Positions 34,071 to 44,732 are shown, counted from the stretch's first letter. The stretch is DNA of 64,000 nt from Cherax quadricarinatus (GCF_038502225.1 NC_091355.1:9608044-9672043); one strand, 5' to 3'. A program made the numbers and translations. Notes: generated from the letters alone by a model not told the origin.

Positions 34071-34990
34071 AAAGAACATCTCTTGTAACACCGTGCTGAG
34101 ATTCATTGTTCAAGTTATATTTTTTAATGTGACTCCCAGCTGCATCCACAATAATTAGTTCTATCAACTTTCTCACAGTCGAGGTCAGGCTGATTGGTCT
34201 GTAACTGGCAGCTAAGGTTCTATCTCCCGCTTACCGCTTAATAAATTGGTATCACATTTGCCATGTTCTATATATCCGGCACAATGCCGGATTTATCTTT
34301 TGATAAATTTGAAACTTTAATTTCATAGTTTCGTTAAGCTTTTCCAGACTTCCCTTTTTCTTACCTTTCTACATGAATATATTGGTGCATGAGATGCATA
34401 ACCTAGTGACTTAGTAATTTCCCTCAGGACCCTGGCGTAAGAGGCAGAGCTCGTCAGGTCCCGCTGACTTGTGTGAAGACCATGTCATTAGTGACTGATT
34501 CTTAATTTACCTTCATTTTATTGAACACTATAAACAAAAGCTTTATAAAGCCTGTTATGTGCAGAGTAAATCTGCACCTGCCTAGAGTGGTCACCAACTG
34601 TGTGTACAATTATTAATCACTGGAATTTCATTTGTAAATAGAGAGAGGACATAGGTGTTAATAACTGTACAAATTTCTTTGTTACTAAGAGTAAGCTGAC
34701 TTGAGTTACATTTAAATGGGCTTATATTTTCCCCTAATCTTATTCATATATCCCTGAAACCCTAAAGATTAGTCTTTGATTCTATTGCAACCTTAATTAC
34801 ATATACTCTTTTGGCTTTCATTATTCCTTTCATTGACTTCTCTGTTAAATAGAGTATATTGCTCAATAAGGTGACCGTCTCCTTTTCTAGACTCGCCTGT
34901 CTTTTTTTTTTTTCACCCAAAAGGTGTTTTAGTTTTTTGTTAATCCGTTTGATCTAAGTTCTATGTTAATGTTATATGCTGTTTTGATGA
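34071..34990 (-). pseudogene. LINE family C, RT entry and linker (upstream part)
   Basis: The minus strand near 34196-34072 reads ISLTSTVRKLIELIIVDAAG, then SHIKKYNLNNESQHGVTRDV, the palm-entry 'RPxSLTS...xLIExxI...LxxxQHGF' block. GIVPDI and NMANVIPIY lie near 34230-34285. 34290-34400 and 34750-34990 are two diverged copies of the linker seen at 31730-31990, so two old elements may overlap here. Confidence 0.65.
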
Positions 34991-35664
34991 GTTGTTCAAC
35001 TCTGGTAAATGTTATGTCAACCATTCCCACAGTCGTGGTCAACCATTACCACGATGTGTCAAGTTTCCTCTATGGTATTCCATAAACATACATTCAGCCT
35101 CATTGCGTCAACATTACTGGTGCTCCTGGGCTTGATTGGTCCTTAATTCAGCCAATAACGAGTGTTTGTGCTTCTGATTGATCCTCATTCAGTCAATAAC
35201 AAGCGCCTGTGTCCCTCGCAGGTGATTGGTCTTAGTTCACCCAATCAGGAAGCCTCATATTCCCGCAGCTGATTGGCCCTCATTTGGCCCCTGAGGCATC
35301 TACGCCTCGAGTCTCATTGGTGATCGTTGCTCTAATAAGGAAGCATGGCGCGTCTAGCACATAGCAAAGTGTTCCTTATTTATAATATTGTTTTAGGGTG
35401 ATTGTTCAGTAACTGATTCATGCCATATGCCCCTCCCCCTCCTCCCTCTGTATTTTGTAGTCTCGTTACTCTGGGTTAATTTACACGCCAACAAAGGTTA
35501 ATTTAGGTTAACCTGAGTTAGAATAACAATTATTGAATTTTGAAAGATTCAGAGATGACGTCAGTTACTGTATACAGACCGACAGTTCACAATGTTATTT
35601 TTTTGAACACTGTAAACCAAAGCTTTAAAACGTTCATTATACGCAGAGTTAATCTTTACATGCC
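34991..35664. other. Non-coding; cluster of CCAAT/ATTGG motifs at 35120-35330
   Basis: Five diverged units of about 50-60 bp each contain 'tgattggtc'-like text, and the first three also contain a 'ccaat'/'tcaat' inverse (35135-35160, 35177-35200, 35222-35250, then 35270, 35315). Paired inverted CCAAT boxes are typical of NF-Y-bound promoters, but no downstream gene is recognisable. The pattern may just be an old tandem repeat. Confidence 0.4.
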
Positions 35665-36469
35665 TATAGTACAGAGCAACTGTATATAAACTCCCCTATG
35701 TAGCATAAAGTGCAGAACAAATGTGTGTAAACTCTCAAGTAACTCGTTCTAGCATTTCTTATATCCCACAGCTTGACTCCCTTCTTGTCCGGTGTCAACG
35801 GTGTAACGTGTCCATAGATCAAGGGTAACGCGTACAGCTCATACTCTGGCAGCATTCCTCGTTCGTACAGCTCCATTCAACATATTTTGAAATTTTGAGG
35901 GGAAAACAATATGAGTACAAGTAATATAACCTTTGCGTCTCGTGTCTCAGGACTAGCTAAGGGTGGGAAGCCTTGGCATTAGAGTTGGGACTTTTGGGAC
36001 TGACCTTGGAGTTAGGGTGTCTCGCTTCGTCCACGTTTTCGGCGGTGAAGTCCAACCCCCCTTTCCTGTTTGGCAACGCTTTAACGGTAGTCCACCCCTC
36101 TTGTTTACTAACACCTAAACGGTACTCCATAATTTCTGTTTGGCAACCTTTCAACGGTAGTCCACCCTTCCTGTTTGGTAACTCTTCAACGGTTTTCTTT
36201 TTTTTTCAGTACAGAGTTGGGTAATATTTCAGCTCCCGGAGCTGGGAGTCAGGGTTCAGTACGGCTCGCGCAGCAGTGGCCCTACAACATGAACAACAAT
36301 ATGCCTTGACATTTCCATCTGTTGCTTCAACACAGTACCAAACACATTCTAGTAGCCTCCCACCAGTTATGTATGAATGCACAGTATGTATGTATGTATG
36401 TTTGTATATATGCAAAGGATTGCCCGGCTACATATCGCCAGTTAAGCTCCAAGATTTTTCACCTCATTT
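35665..36469. other. No gene; ~37-bp diverged tandem repeat at 36045-36195
   Basis: 'cctgtttggcaac' + 'gctttaacggtagtccaccc' recurs about four times with decay. No domain is recognised in the short open frames. 36385-36415 is a 'tatgtatgtatg' run. Confidence 0.5.
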
Positions 36470-36570
36470 TTTTAGTCTTTTGTATTGCATGCAAACTCCT
36501 GACGAAGTCCTGGAGACAGCGCGAAAGGCCTAGAGTTGCTACCAAATGCCGGTGTTTATACATGTAATCA
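36470..36570 (+). ncRNA. Hammerhead-like motif in a Penelope-type leader
   Basis: 36499-36527 reads 'ctgacga', then a stem (GTCCT...AGCGC, one mismatch) capped by 'ggagac', then 'gaaa'. This is the CUGANGA-stem II-GAAA order of hammerhead ribozymes, with one extra A before the stem. Penelope-like elements are known to carry hammerhead motifs in their terminal repeats. Self-cleavage is not shown; the stem mismatch suggests a decayed copy. Confidence 0.4.
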
Positions 36571-36662
36571 ACATGGTCATCAACTAAGAAATAGTGGTGT
36601 ACCGTGGAGATGGTACATTTAGCATGCTTGGTGCCCACACACGCACAAGCTGCGAGTCGACC

Positions 36663-36957
36663 CCTGCCTGGTGGCTAAAGCTCCCGCTTCACACACGGAG
36701 GGCCCGGGTTCGATTCCCGGCGGGTGGAAACATTTCGACACGTTTCCTTACACCTGTTGTCCTGTTCACCTAGCAGCAAATAGGTACCTGGGTGTTAGTC
36801 GACTGGTGTGGGTCGCATCCTGGGGGACAAGATTAAGGACCCCAATGGAAATAAGTTAGACAGTCCTCGATGACGCACTGACTTTCTTGGGTTATCCTGG
36901 GTGGCTAACCCTCCGGGGTTAAAAATCCGAACGAAATCTTATCTTATCTTATCTTAA
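36663..36957 (+). mobile_element. tRNA-derived SINE S1, best copy
   Basis: The tRNA-like head carries 'tggtggctaaagctcc' (A box region) and 'gggttcgattccc' (B box, about 36706-36718). The conserved body follows ('gtttccttacacctgttgtc', 'gtacctgggtgttagtcgac', 'ggtcgcatcctgggggac'). A second module contains 'gacgcactgactttcttgg' and 'ggctaaccctccgggg'. The 3' end is (ATCTT)4 at about 36935-36955. No target-site duplication was found. Confidence 0.9.
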
Positions 36958-36959
36958 CC

Positions 36960-37535
36960 ACATTTAGGTGAGTACACACACACACACACACACACCACAC
37001 ACTGTACACCGTGTACGTCAGGCCCATACTGGAGTATGCAGCACCTGTTTGGAACCCGCACTTGATCAAGCATGTCAAGAAATTAGAGAAAGTGCAAAGG
37101 TTTGCAAAAAGGTTAGTTCCAGAGCTGAGGGTAATGTCCTGTGAAGAAAGGTTAAGGGAAATCGGCCTGACAACACTGGAGGACAGGAGGGTCAGGGGAG
37201 ACATGATAACGACATATAAAATACTGCACGGAATAAACAAGGTGGACAAAGACAAGATGTTCCAGGGAGGGGACACAGAAACAAGAGGTCACAATTGGAA
37301 GTTGAAGACTCAGATGAGTCAAAGGGATGTCAGGAAGTATTTCTTCAGTCATAGAGTTGTCAGGCAGTGGAATAGCCTAGAGAGTGACGTAGTGGAGGCA
37401 GGAACCATACGTAGTTTTAAGACGAGGTTTGATAAAGCTCATGGAGCAGTAAGAGAGAGGACCCAGTAGCAACCAGTGAAGAGGCGGGGCCAGGAGCTAA
37501 GACTCGACCCCTGCAACCACAAATAGGTGAGTACA
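36960..37535 (+). pseudogene. LINE family B, C-terminal fragment, copy 1
   Basis: The open frame 37011-37469 begins RPILEYAAPVWNPHL and continues LEKVQRFAKRLVPELR, RVRGDMITTYKILHGI, then RVVRQWNSLESDVVEAGTIR. This is the standard C-terminal tail of CR1/Jockey-type LINE reverse transcriptases; the catalytic domain is missing. It ends 'aaataggtgagtac'. A (CA)-rich tail of a previous copy precedes it at 36964-36995. Confidence 0.85.
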
Positions 37536-37974
37536 CACGTTTGCAACGAGACTAGTCCCGGAGCTAAGGGGCATGTCCTACGAGGAGAGATTAAGGGAAC
37601 TCGACCTGACGACAATGGAGGACAGGAGGGATGGGTGGGAGGGACATGATAACAACATATAAAATACTGAGAGGAATCGACAAGGTGGACAGAGACAGGA
37701 TGTTCCAGAGATAGGACACAGCAACAAGGGGTCACAGTTGGAAGTTGAAGACTCAGATGAGCCACAGGGATGTTAGGAAGTATTTCTTCAGTCATAGAGT
37801 TGTCAGGAAGTGGAATAGTCTGGAAAGTGAGGTAGTGGAGGCAGGTACCATACATAGGTTTAAGAAGAGGTATGATAAAGCTCATGGAGCAGGGAGAGTG
37901 GAACTAGTGGCGACCAGTAAAGAGGCGGGGCCAGGAGCTATGAATCGACCCCTGCAACCACAAACAAATAGGCG

Positions 37975-38041
<67 letters not shown>
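37536..38041 (+). pseudogene. LINE family B, C-terminal fragment, copy 2, with (CA)n tail
   Basis: It starts further into the same protein ('tttgcaacgagactagtccc') and covers the same residues as copy 1, with frameshifts near 37630 and 37710. It ends 'gcgagtac' followed by (CA)n to 38040. Copy 1 and copy 2 lie head to tail. Confidence 0.85.
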
Positions 38042-38042
<1 letters not shown>

Positions 38043-38361
38043 GACCTTGAGACAACAAAACTCAGCAGGTTACCTCAACACGGGCCACACAAAAACCTAA
38101 CTCCCTCATACCACACATTGCTCGTTTCTCCCTCGTGTTCCAAAACGTTTCTTGATGGGCTCTTCATCATACTAACTTGAGCTAGCTTTCCTCTTCCTTG
38201 GATCAGACAAGATTACCTTCAGTTCCCGACTAATATAATAAAAATAATAACAATAATAATGACTAATAATAATAATGACAGTAATAATAATGACTAGTAA
38301 ATATAATTAATAATAATAATATACAAAAAAGTAGAATTTTTTTTTTTTAGTTTCCCCAGCC
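38042..38361. repeat. Diverged AAT-retroposon scrap and (AAT)n
   Basis: 38150-38235 ('gatgggctcttcatc', 'cttccttggatcagac') is a distant relative of the AAT-tailed retroposon, followed by 'taataataat' runs to 38325. Confidence 0.5.
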
Positions 38362-39331
38362 AGGGATCACCCCCCCCCTCACACACACACGGCTCTGGTG
38401 GCACTGGCACGGATCACCCCCCCCCTCACACACACACGGCTCTGGTGGCACTGGCACGGATCACCCCCCCTCACACACACACGGCTCTGGTGGCACTGGC
38501 ACGGATCACCCCCCCCTCACACACACACGGCTCTGGTGGCACTGGCACGGATCACCCCCCCCTCACACACACACGGCTCTGGTGGCACTGGCACGGATCA
38601 CCCCCCCTCACACACACACGGCTCTGGTGGCACTGGCACGGATCACCCCCCCTCACACACACACGGCTCTGGTGGCACTGGCACGGATCACCCCCCCTCA
38701 CACACACGGCTCTGGTGGCACTGGCACGGATCACCCCCCCTCACACACACACGGCTCTGGTGGCACTGGCACGGATCACCCCCCCCTCACACACACACGG
38801 CTCTGGTGGCACTGGCACGGATCACCCCCCCCTCACACACACACGGCTCTGGTGGCCCTGGCACGGATCACCCCCCCCTCACACACACACGGCTCTGGTG
38901 GCACTGGCACGGATCACCCCCCCCTCACACACACACGGCTCTGGTGGCACTGGCACGGATCACCCCCCCCTCACACACACACGGCTCTGGTGGCACTGGC
39001 ACGGATCACCCCCCCCTCACACACACACGGCTCTGGTGGCACTGGCACGGATCACCCCCCCCTCACACACACACGGCTCTGGTGGCACTGGCACGGATCA
39101 CCCCCCCACACACACACACGGCTCTGGTGGCACTGGCACGGATCACCCCCCCCCTCACACACACACGGCTCTGGTGGCACTGGCACGGATCACCCCCCCT
39201 CACACACACACGGCTCTGGTGGCACTGGCACGGATCACCCCCCCCCCTCACACACACACGGCTCTGGTGGCACTGGCACGGATCACCCCCCCCCTCACAC
39301 ACACACGGCTCTGGTGGCACTGGCACTCTCC
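38362..39331 (+). repeat. 46-bp satellite with embedded CA and C runs, about 20 copies
   Basis: The unit is about 46 bp: 'ggctctggtggcactggcac', then 'ggatcacccccc', then 'tcacacacacac'. Units vary only in the length of the C run (about 6-9) and the CA run, which shifts the phase. Long frames with HTHTALVALARI repeats are artefacts. Confidence 0.97.
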
Positions 39332-40365
39332 CAGCACTCATCTCTCTGAAATTTACTAAAGCGCGGAACTTGTGTAGATCGCTAGGCTGTGGGAGGGGGT
39401 ACGGGAAAAGGGGGCGGGGAAAAAGGGGGCAGGGAAGGCTCGATACTCCGTCCTCCCGCGATGTATGCGCTACACTGTGTGATACATAGTCCCGGAGGGA
39501 GGATACAGCCTCCGTGTGGAACACAGACACGTCAGGGTTAGCAAAGATTCCTGAGGACACGTTTCGCCCAGCAGCAACTTTATAAAATCACCAGGAGTGA
39601 GACAGATAGCAAGGGGGAAGCGAAATAGGAAGTGGGAAGACAGGAAGTAGGAAGCGAGATGCGAAGTAGGAAGATAGGAAGTAGGATGCGAGATAGGAGG
39701 GTACATAATTCAGGCAAGCACCAGACGAGCTTGGCCTATGGCCGGGCTCCGGGAGTAGAAAAACCCTGGGAACTCATCAAAGGTAAGGCAAAGGTAGAAG
39801 GGACTATCGAAGGGGTCGGTAAATGGCTGGGGGGTCAAGAGGGGGCCAGTACATGGATGAAGCTGGTTTTAGCCATGCAAATGTAGCTCTAAGCAGAGAA
39901 ACAGACTGAACCTGGAAGACCGTGATGATTTACCACTAAAACTCGCCAATCACCATCCAAATAAAAAAGAAGGTTTGAGCTTGTTACCACCTGCAGCTCA
40001 CAAGACTGCCATCCCCACGAGCCCCTTTGGGGCGGGGCAGATGGCAGACCAGAGGCCTAGCTTCTCCCTACGAGCCCCGTGAGGCGGGGACTGTGGCTAG
40101 GCCTGGGGACAGTTGGTCCCAAAGATGAGGGGGTACTTGTACCTCCTCCCATGGGAGACTTAGGTCTCGAGATACTCCTCAGATAGGGAGCCAAGGCCGG
40201 GTCACCACTACTTGGAAAAGACCTGGGTCGGGAGAATACCGGCGAATAAAAAAAAAAAAAACCATCCAAATATCAGTAACCATGTTGACGTTCATCAGAT
40301 ACATCCTTCCCAGTAATAATATAAACAGCTGCAGTAAAAAAAGGCTATGTTAAATCAGTGACTTC
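39332..40365. other. No gene; GC-rich tandem GAAGTAGGAA phrases
   Basis: 39600-39700 repeats 'aggaagtaggaagcgagat'-like text. 40018-40140 carries a dispersed phrase ('gagcccc' + 'tttggggcgggg', twice). No domain is recognised in the short open frames. Confidence 0.45.
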
Positions 40366-40439
40366 CTCCCCCAGGATGCCACCCACAACAGTCGATTAAC
40401 TTCCAGGTAACTACATATTGCTAGTTAACATTGGTTCTA
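40366..40439 (-). repeat. SINE S1 fragment
   Basis: 'cccccaggatgccacccac' to 'ctacatattgctag' is the S1 body on the minus strand, truncated at both ends. The 27-bp array begins immediately to the right. Confidence 0.75.
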
Positions 40440-40700
40440 GGTGTTATCCTGAAGTATTAACCCTCCAGGGTTATCCAAAAGTATTAACCCTCCAGGGTTA
40501 TCCAGAAGTATTAACCCTCCAGGGTTATCCAGAAGTATTAACCCTCCAGGGTTATCCAGAAGTATTAACCCTCCAGGGTTATCCAGAAGTATTAACCCTC
40601 CAGGGTTATCCTGAAGTATTAACCCTCCAGGGTTATCCAGAAGTATTAACCCTCCAGGGTTATCCAGAAGTATTAACCCTCCAGGGTTATCCAGAAGTAC
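40440..40700 (+). repeat. 27-bp minisatellite, about 9-10 copies
   Basis: The unit is 27 bp, 'gaagtattaaccctccaggg' plus 'ttatcca'. Two units carry 'tcctgaag' or 'tccaaaag'. As 27 is divisible by three, frames stay open on both strands. Confidence 0.96.
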
Positions 40701-41076
40701 CCTCCGAGTAATGTAGAGAGGCTTCTTGTACAAGTGATCAAGCTAATATTCAGAGTGCACTAACTGTCCTTCCTGCTGCCAGAAAATAAGTCATTGTGCT
40801 TGACTTTACTAGGCTATCATATATTAACTCACTGTACAATATATATATGTTTGCCCTCGAATCCATTGTAAACAGTTGTTTCTCTTTGTAACATCATTTA
40901 CAGATCGTCCTAGATAAATTAAATTATTATTATTATCATCCTAGGACAGTATATCTAGGTTAATTCATAATAATTAATAATGATTTTATTACTCAACATC
41001 TTACAGTTGTAAGTCCCTTCTTCCCACTCAGATGAAATCCTGGCTTCTAACCCTAACCATAAATAAAGTTGGTTGG
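40701..41076. other. No gene recognised
   Basis: AT-rich, low-copy sequence. Nothing recognised. Confidence 0.4.
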
Positions 41077-41358
41077 TTAGATAAGATTTTGTTAGGATTT
41101 TTAGCCCTGAAGGGTTAGCCACCCAGGATAACCCAAGAAAGTCAGTGCGTCAACGAGGACTCTCTTATTTCCATTGTGGTCCTCAGTTCTGTCCCCCAGG
41201 ATGCCACCCACACCAGTCTACTAAACAGGTACCTACTTTCTTGCTAGGTGAATGGGACAACAAGTGTGACGAAACACATCCAATGTTTCTATCCTTACCG
41301 GAGATCGAACCACGGACACTGTGTGAGGCGGGAGCATTACTACCAGGCCACGGGATTT
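41077..41358 (-). mobile_element. tRNA-derived SINE S1, minus strand, near full length
   Basis: Read on the minus strand: head near 41350-41300 (decayed B box 'ggttcgatctcc'), body ('gtttcgtcacacttgttgtc', 'gtaggtacctg', 'ggtggcatcctgggggac'), second module ('gacgcactgactttcttgg', 'ggctaacccttcaggg'), and an 'atctt'-type tail at about 41080. It matches 36663-36957 throughout. Confidence 0.85.
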
Positions 41359-41434
41359 TAAGCCTATAAACTTCACGAGAGTTATTAGGGCTATACGCAA
41401 CCTTTTCCTACTGAAAATCTTAATGGTTGTAATC

Positions 41435-41560
41435 ATAACGGTAAGCCAGCGGAAGGCCTCCGTCAGATAACTAAAAGCTTCAGCTGCGGGTCATCATATG
41501 ACTCAGACCCCGCGTCAGGAAACACTTGTCCTATTTCCTGACAAACCTTACCTAAGCAAT
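41435..41560 (+). repeat. Dispersed repeat D1, copy 4
   Basis: It starts within the head ('ggtaagccagcggaaggcct'), then 'agctgcgggtcatcatatg', 'aggaaacacttgtcc', and the tail 'cttacctaag'. The AT-rich lead 'aatggttgtaatcataac' is shared with other copies. Confidence 0.75.
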
Positions 41561-42000
41561 CTTTCCACCATCAGACAAGAATACTTTAATCCCAAAACTA
41601 CGAATTAAATTGTTAACGTATATACAGTAAGAGAAATACTCATCTCCGTGTGTATCTTATGCACTAATACGGTTATCAACACAACATACGGAGACAACCA
41701 GAGCACCACCTGCCACCTACACCAGAATAACTGCCACCTACATCACCCACCGTAAACAAACACATTTTTGTATTTGAGTTGGTGCCACGTCGTAAAATGA
41801 CTTGAGAGCAACAACGGCACCACCAATCTCTCAATTGTCCTGGTTTTCATTTATTTTTACTCCATTTTATAGTTGCTTTCTTTTTTATTCTTCTGTTGCC
41901 TGGTTCATCAGAAAAAAATAAAAAAATCACCATTATGATTAACCATACGGATTTAGCTCTTTCCGTGAATAAAAGGCAAATATTTAGAACACTTCCGTAG
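41561..42000. other. No gene recognised
   Basis: No recognisable gene. 41945-41975 ('acggatttagctctttccg') resembles the hairpin at 15770-15792. Confidence 0.4.
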
Positions 42001-42260
42001 ACATAAGAAAGGAGCACTGCAGCAGGCCTACTGACCCATGTACAGTTCAGGACATTTATTAAAGTAAACGTTTCGCCACAAGTAACTTCTTCAGTCCTAA
42101 TACAGAGATAACTAAGAAAACGAGTACTATATATAGTGGCAGGAGTCAGGTGAAAAGTGGCGTGGGTAGCACTAGGAGTGATTGTTGTGAGACGGGTTGG
42201 GTTGGAGAAGGTGCTGTTGACATGGTGTCACCATACCATTTCTTTCTGTTGGTCCATGCT
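42001..42260 (-). mobile_element. Penelope-type terminal region with hammerhead-like motif
   Basis: On the minus strand, 42094-42069 reads 'ctgaaga', A, then stem GTTAC-TT-GTGGC, then 'gaaacg'. 42001-42040 carries the 'catgggtcagtaggcctg' and 'ctgcagtgctcctttc' module also found in the Penelope foldback. 42120-42240 resembles 12125-12240 in spirit ('atatatagtggcaggagtca') but is diverged. Confidence 0.55.
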
Positions 42261-42356
42261 AGGCAGGTCATTAAGGCATCACTCGCCTGATCACCAGACT
42301 AGAGTACCTTAATACCTAATTTAGGGATTAATACTCTGAGTGAGTGTATATTGAGA

Positions 42357-43412
42357 CATATACAGCTCTTGGTTGACACATCCCGAGGAAGAGCCTATCA
42401 TCCAGAGAGTGACTCTGTGTTCCTGGTTGATACATCCCAAGGAGGAGCCCATCATCCAGAGAGTGACTCTGTGTTCCTGGTTGATACATCCCAAGGAGGA
42501 GCCCATCATCCAGAGAGTGACTCGGTGTTCCTGGTTGATACATCCCAAGGAGGAGCCCATCATCCAGAAGGAGGAGCCCATCATCCAGAGAGTGACTCTG
42601 TGTTCCTGGTTGATACATCCCAAGGAGGAGCCCATCATCCAGAGAGTGACTCGGTGTTCCTGGTTGATATATCCCAAGGAGGAGCCCATCATCCAGAGAG
42701 TGACTCTGTGTTCCTGGTTGATATATCCCGAGGAGGAGCCCATCATCCAGAGAGTGACTCGGTGTTCCTGGTTGATATATCCCGAGGAGGAGCCCATCAT
42801 CCAGAGAGTGACTCGGTGTTCCTGGTTGATATATCCCGAGGAGGAGCCCATCATCAGACTCGGTGTTCCTGGTTGATATATCCCGAGGAGGAGCCCATCA
42901 TCCAGAGAGTGACTCGGTGTTCCTGGTTGATATATCCCGAGGAGGAGCCCATCATCCAGAGAGTGGTGTTCGGTGTTCCTGGTTGATATATCCCAAGGAG
43001 GAGCCCATCATCCAGAGAGTGACTCGGTGTTCCTGGTTGATATATCCCAAGGAGGAGCCCATCATCCAGAGAGTGACTCGGTGTTCCTGGTTGATATATC
43101 CCGAGGAGGAGCCCATCATCCAGAGAGTGACTCGGTGTTCCTGGTTGATATATCCCGAGGAGGAGCCCATCATCCAGAGAGTGACTCGGTGTTCCTGGTT
43201 GATATATCCCGAGGAGGAGCCCATCATCCAGAGAGTGACTCGGTGTTCCTTGTTGATATATCCCAAGGAGGAGCCCATCATCCAGAGAGTGACTCGGTGT
43301 TCCTGGTTGATACATCCCAAGGAGGAGCCCATCATCCAGAGAGTGACTCGGTGTTCCTGGTTGATATATCCCGAGGAGGAGCCCATCATCCAGAGAGTGA
43401 CTCGGTGTTCTA
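42357..43412 (+). repeat. 54-bp satellite, about 20 copies
   Basis: The unit is 54 bp: 'ttcctggttgatatatcccg', then 'aggaggagcccatcatccag', then 'agagtgactcggtg'. Variation is ordered: left units have 'gatacatcccaa' and 'gactctgtg', right units 'gatatatcccga' and 'gactcggtg'. One unit has an internal 18-bp duplication (about 42558-42588), and two have deletions (about 42850, 42962). Open frames on both strands reflect 54 being divisible by three. Confidence 0.97.
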
Positions 43413-43612
43413 TCCAGCTTGCAACACTGACGCAACAATTAAAGATAAAATACATGTGTTGCTTAAAGGTCATTTGTCATGTGCTTATTTATTCATCGTT
43501 ATTTTTCTTTCTTTTTTTTTTGTATAAAACATTAAGGTTAACCACGGTGGTTTCAGGGGTCCTATTTTGTTCGGGTTAAGATGTTGAAAATGGTATAAAA
43601 TATCGAAAAGTT
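43413..43612. other. Low-copy flank
   Basis: Nothing recognised between the 54-bp array and the Penelope-type terminus. Confidence 0.4.
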
Positions 43613-43843
43613 GATGAATTAAGACACATGTGCAGCAGTTAGGTATCTTTATTGTTAAAACTTTTCGCCTGCACAGTAGGTTTCTTCAGTCAAATACACT
43701 GTCAGCAGGTGTAGCAGTGAAATGAAGATGTAATAAGTACATCAACCTTGGATAAATAGTATTTGAGGCGGTCAGTCCCTTAGCCTGGAGAAGCGTTTAG
43801 CTCCATGGAGCTGAACCATGACAAGAATAGGGAGGGTAAAACT
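43613..43843 (-). mobile_element. Penelope-type terminal repeat with hammerhead-like motif
   Basis: It parallels 33720-33950: 'gacacatgtgcagcag', 'gcacagtaggtttcttcag', 'gcggtcagtcccttagcctg', 'gagctgaacc'. The motif lies at 43661-43689 on the minus strand: CTGAAGA, AA, stem CCTAC-TGT-GCAGG (one A-C mismatch), then C and GAAA. The right edge is the target-site duplication of the retroposon at 43857. Confidence 0.6.
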
Positions 43844-43855
43844 GGAGTAGGATAG

Positions 43856-43891
<36 letters not shown>

Positions 43892-44056
43892 ATCAAGGGG
43901 GAAGCGCTAAACCCGGAGGATTATACAGCGCCTGGGGGGGGGGATGTGGAAGGCATTCAGGCTTAATTCGGGGAACTGGAGCACAGATCCAATTCCCTAA
44001 ATCAAGAGCCCCTCACCAACATCAAGGAACCTTCCTTGAGGGGGGAGTAGGATAGA
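43844..44056 (-). mobile_element. AAT-tailed retroposon, minus strand, 13-bp target duplication
   Basis: 'ggagtaggataga' flanks the insertion perfectly (43844-43856 and 44044-44056). The insert, 43857-44043, starts with its (ATT)n tail and runs 'gggggaagcgctaaacccg', 'ggaaggcattcaggctt', 'ctggagcacagatccaattc', 'caagagcccctcacc', 'ccttccttgagggg'. In element orientation the head is 'cccctcaaggaagg' and the tail (AAT)n. It is non-coding, with no obvious tRNA-type boxes. Confidence 0.92.
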
Positions 44057-44194
44057 ACAGTGAAAGAGATTGTTAGTAGACAGGGTGATTGTTTGATTAA
44101 CTGGACTTAAAACCTGTCAACACACGAGGGTCATTAAGGCTGCATGTAACCTGTTCACCACCACCCAAGAATATTTTAATCCATACCGTAGGGA

Positions 44195-44340
44195 TTAGAG
44201 GTTAGGTAAGGTTTGTCAGGAAACAGGAGAAGTGTTTCCTGACGCGGGTCATAGTCAAATGATGACCCACAGATGTAGTTTATGGTCATCTGACCGAGCC
44301 CTTCCACTGGCTTACCCCTCCACCCTCTTTAATTATTATA
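44195..44340 (-). repeat. Dispersed repeat D1, copy 5
   Basis: The inverse of the other copies: 'aggttaggtaaggtttgtca' (tail), 'acgcgggtcatagtc', 'atggtcatctgacc', 'ggcttacccctccaccc' (head). Confidence 0.8.
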
Positions 44341-44732
44341 GTTAGTGACCCAAGTTATAGGGATTAGAGTACTCTGTGTATATATATTGAGAGGGACACT
44401 TCTGTGTATATACACTGATAGACACCTCTCGTATATATTCTTAATTTATATAAATATATAATTACGTCAATGATTTTGACGTTTGAAATCTAATTTATAT
44501 ATAAATATATATATTTAACGATTTTTTTATTTGTGTATTTAGGGACTTGTTAGTCACATAGGTAGTATGTGTGGGAAACACGTGTGTATGATGTGTGGTA
44601 GACATATGTATGATGTGTGGGGAGCACACTTGGTGTGTGCATGGCGGGCATGTATACACGGTGTTTGGCACGTGTTCAGGCTGAGAGTTTTCGTAAGAAG
44701 GTGACCTTGTGACGACTCGCATGTGTCCTCAA

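Noticed and set aside
36663..36730. Functional tRNA gene
   Set aside because: The head has tRNA-like boxes, but the cloverleaf is imperfect and it is continuous with a SINE body found in several places.
38398..39560. Histidine/threonine-rich 363-codon frame over the 46-bp array
   Set aside because: Homopolymer C runs change length between units and all three phases stay open. Repeat artefact.
42321..43579. Overlapping frames on both strands over the 54-bp array
   Set aside because: The unit is 18 codons long, so frames remain open by periodicity. No flanking coding sequence.
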